The translations under genes were made by a program, and so were the position numbers. The notes beneath the pieces are model-generated. The model was not told the origin of the DNA and ran no database searches. It saw only the letters and a program-made list of their open reading frames with translations. Source: Candidatus Ruania gallistercoris (lineage in GTDB: Bacteria; Actinomycetota; Actinomycetes; Actinomycetales; Beutenbergiaceae). From it: 37,623 bases of DNA. Positions within the stretch are counted from its first letter, which is position 1. Every line of letters begins with the position of its first letter. Where the stretch lies: NCBI GenBank assembly GCA_019116305.1, contig DXBY01000210.1, forward strand, positions 1 through 37,623, written 5' to 3'. This document shows positions 35,431-37,623 of this stretch, piece after piece.

Positions 35431-37623
35431 CGACCTGACCCTGGCCCGGGACTGCGAGTTCGCGCTGCTCAGCAAGCTGGACGAGAAGCTCGGCCGCCGC
35501 CCACGGCTGCAGGTCGAGAACGCGATGCGGGACTACTCCGCCCGGCTCGGGGACGAGCACGAGGCCCTGGTGCTGGCCGAGTACCGCCGGCAGTTCGGCT
35601 CCGGTGTGGTGGAGATCGCCGTTCCGCAGGCCTACACCGCGGCAGCGCTGCGCGAGCACGCCGAGCGTACTGTGGCGGCGCTACGTACCGGTGCCGACGT
35701 GGTCTTCCAGGGTGGCTTCTTCGACGGCAGGTTCCACGGTCGTTCGGACTTCCTCGTGCGAGAGGTGAGCGCATCGGGGCAGGTGAGCTACGCCGTCGTG
35801 GACACCAAGCTGGCCCGCTCGGTGAAGCCGGGGGCCGTGCTCCAGCTCGCGGCCTACGCCGACCAGCTGATCGCCGCCGGGATCGCGGTCGCCCCGCAGA
35901 CCCTGCTGCACCTGGGCGACGGCACGATCGCACGTCAGGACACTGCGGACAGCGTGGCGGTCTACCGGGAGCACCGCAGCTACGTCCAGGAGCTGCTGGA
36001 CGCCCATCGCGCCGCCGAGGGTCCGGTGGGTTGGGGGGATGACCGTTACCAGGCGTGCCTGTGGTGCGACTACTGCCAGGAGGCGGTGGCGGCGCACCGG
36101 GACGTCAAACTCGTCTGGGGGCTGCGCGCCTCGCATCGGGAGGCGCTGCGGGCGGCCGGGATCACCACGATCGACGAGCTCGCCGCCGCACCGCGACCGG
36201 TACCGAAGGTGCATCCGAGGATGTGGCACCGGCTGCAGGCCCAGGCGCGGCTGCAGCTGCGGCAGGAGGAGGCGGAGGCAACCGGGGCGGTGCCGCAGGT
36301 GTTCGCCGAGGTGCACGGGCTCAGCGCCCTGGAGGTGTTACCGGCGCCCGACCCTGGGGACGTGTTCTTCGACTTCGAGGGCGATCCGCTCTGGGTGGAC
36401 TCCGACCGCACAGTCTGGGGGATCGAGTACCTGTTCGGGGTGCTGCAGGCCGATGGTGAGCAGGACTACGTCACGTTCTGGGCGCACGATCGAGCCGCTG
36501 AGGGCCGAGCGCTCCGGGACTTCCTCGACTACCTGCACCGGCGGCGGGAGCAGTACCCGAACCTGCACGTGTACCACTACGCCGCGTACGAGACCGCCAC
36601 CCTGCGTCGGCTGGCCGAACGGCACCAGGTGGGTGTGGACGAGGTCGAGGCGCTGATCGCCGACGGGGTGTTCATCGACCTGTACGCCACGGTGAAGCAC
36701 TCGGTGCGGGTCTCGCAGCGCTCGTACTCGATCAAGAAGCTCGAGCCGTTGTACATGGGCAGCGAGCTGCGCAATACCGACGGCGTGACCTCCGGTGGAG
36801 ACTCGGTGCTCGCCTACTCCCAGGCTCGGCAGGTGCGGGACAGCGGTGACCTGGTCGGGTTCGAGGCGCGACTGGCTGAGCTCGCCGAGTACAACCGGTA
36901 CGACTGCCTCTCCACGCTCCGGCTGCGGGACTGGCTACTGACCCAGCGGGAGGCGGCGCTGGCGGAGCGGGCTGCGGCACGAGCCGGCTCGGCGGCTGTG
37001 GCCGCGAGCGGCGGCCGGGCCGGGGCGGAGGCAGCGGACCACTCACCAGCGCCTGCGGAGCCGTCGGCGTCGGTCATCGCGGCGATGACGGGAACGGAGG
37101 CCCGGCTCGGCGATGCCTGGACCGGAGAGATCGAGGAGTCTCCGGAGCAGCAGGAACGGCGGCTGCTCGCCGAACAACTGCGCCGGCAGGTGCCCGCACC
37201 GCTGGGGCCGCTGCTGGCCGCGGCGCTGGAGTACCACCGGCAGGAGGACGAACCGTACTGGCGCGAGCACTTCGCCCGGTTGCGCAGCGACCGCGGAGTC
37301 GCGGATACCCGGGACGTGCTCGAGGTGTTCCATTCCCGGCGCCGGACCGTGGCCACCGAGTACGGGCGTCCGCGGCAGCTGCTCGACCTGGCCGGCCGGT
37401 TCGGCACCGGAAGCACCGTGGAACCCGGGGGGCAGGTGTTCGTGGTCTACGACGCGCCGTTGCCCGCTGGGCTGACGGCTCCGGCAGGGTGCGACCGGGC
37501 AGCGATCCGCGCCAAGGTCGTCTCCCGGGACGTCACCCCGGCCGGGTTGGACCGCCTCACCGTGGCCGAGTCGGTGCCCGCCGAGGCTGGGGAGCTGGCT
37601 GTGGACCCGGTGCTGGTCACCCC
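35393..37623 (+). CDS. TM0106-type RecB family nuclease-exonuclease-helicase (3' truncated by window)
   Basis: The frame from GTG 35393 (AAGGAG 5 bases upstream) stays open to the window end, at least 743 residues. Residues 1 to about 230 are a Cas4/AddB-like PD-(D/E)xK nuclease: GRSDFLV, then VVDTK (Asp137, Lys139) and QLAAYADQL. Cys21 plus Cys222, Cys225 and Cys228 (CLWCDYC) would hold an iron-sulfur cluster. A DnaQ-like exonuclease domain follows: FDFEGDP (Asp327, Glu329), HYAAYE, and YNRYDC. From about residue 530 the linker to the expected superfamily 1 helicase begins; the helicase itself is outside. It overlaps the HNH gene by 38 bases, so both are probably co-transcribed. Role: DNA end processing or repair, possibly defence. 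Confidence 0.88.
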   Translation, partial: MFLQDDTLVYSASDLTLARDCEFALLSKLDEKLGRRPRLQVENAMRDYSARLGDEHEALVLAEYRRQFGSGVVEIAVPQAYTAAALREHAERTVAALRTGADVVFQGGFFDGRFHGRSDFLVREVSASGQVSYAVVDTKLARSVKPGAVLQLAAYADQLIAAGIAVAPQTLLHLGDGTIARQDTADSVAVYREHRSYVQELLDAHRAAEGPVGWGDDRYQACLWCDYCQEAVAAHRDVKLVWGLRASHREALRAAGITTIDELAAAPRPVPKVHPRMWHRLQAQARLQLRQEEAEATGAVPQVFAEVHGLSALEVLPAPDPGDVFFDFEGDPLWVDSDRTVWGIEYLFGVLQADGEQDYVTFWAHDRAAEGRALRDFLDYLHRRREQYPNLHVYHYAAYETATLRRLAERHQVGVDEVEALIADGVFIDLYATVKHSVRVSQRSYSIKKLEPLYMGSELRNTDGVTSGGDSVLAYSQARQVRDSGDLVGFEARLAELAEYNRYDCLSTLRLRDWLLTQREAALAERAAARAGSAAVAASGGRAGAEAADHSPAPAEPSASVIAAMTGTEARLGDAWTGEIEESPEQQERRLLAEQLRRQVPAPLGPLLAAALEYHRQEDEPYWREHFARLRSDRGVADTRDVLEVFHSRRRTVATEYGRPRQLLDLAGRFGTGSTVEPGGQVFVVYDAPLPAGLTAPAGCDRAAIRAKVVSRDVTPAGLDRLTVAESVPAEAGELAVDPVLVT

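Overview
The window is very GC-rich, gene-dense actinobacterial chromosome. F420-type LLM oxidoreductases, the 1.6-kDa-per-kb-sized large NAD-glutamate dehydrogenase class, a DUF6458 protein, GTG/TTG starts, probable leaderless promoters and SipW-type secretion together suggest Micrococcales (something like Ruaniaceae/Beutenbergiaceae). That placement is inference; there is no rRNA or tRNA to test it. I see no phage, insertion sequence, CRISPR or tRNA.

Layout. 1-1782 (+): the end of a sugar-acid catabolic operon (SDR, aldo/keto reductase, rhamnose/fucose mutarotase), with what looks like the stranded tail of an amidohydrolase between the first two. It is closed by a 36-bp perfect palindrome. 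1924-8218 (-): a six-gene surface-fibre operon consisting of a large VWA/SpaA-like adhesin, three proteins with SipW/TasA-type signal peptides, their dedicated SipW-like signal peptidase, and an MPDTG sortase substrate. 8219-9070: a long regulatory intergenic region with a helically phased six-copy GGGTGA array, a long palindrome, and a SoxR/MerR-type operator in front of an F420-type oxidoreductase (9071-9901). 9993-14801 (+): NAD-glutamate dehydrogenase. 14865-21208 (-): a five-gene operon of FecCD permease, ATPase, binding lipoprotein and two exporter-fold ABC half-transporters (CydD/CydC-like), preceded by a metal-box-like palindrome over its -35.

21456-21707 (+): DUF6458 protein. 21701-24097 (-): GH42 beta-galactosidase with a 130-residue acidic leader. 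24320-25329 (-): a DUF2804 gene broken by a frameshift in a C8/G8 tract. 25553-27820 (+): an LLM-FAD oxidase fusion. 28044-28880 (+): an SDR bracketed by two copies of a repeat element whose 19-bp unit varies in number. 29055-30955 (+): two-component system, followed by a three-hairpin non-coding segment. 31202-32248 (+): App1-type phosphatase. 32266-34051 (-): zinc-ribbon protein and a ferritin-like/VIT metal transporter. 34552-37623 (+): a secreted/anchored HNH nuclease and the start of a TM0106-type RecB nuclease-helicase that runs off the window. The HNH gene also has 11-bp-phased TCACCC repeats upstream, in the same orientation relative to the gene as the array before the fibre operon.

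The most interesting candidates are the fibre operon with its phased operator array (and the second array near 34.4 kb), the exporter-fold pair in an iron-type uptake operon, the two-flavin-chemistry fusion enzyme, and the 19-bp-unit repeat element.
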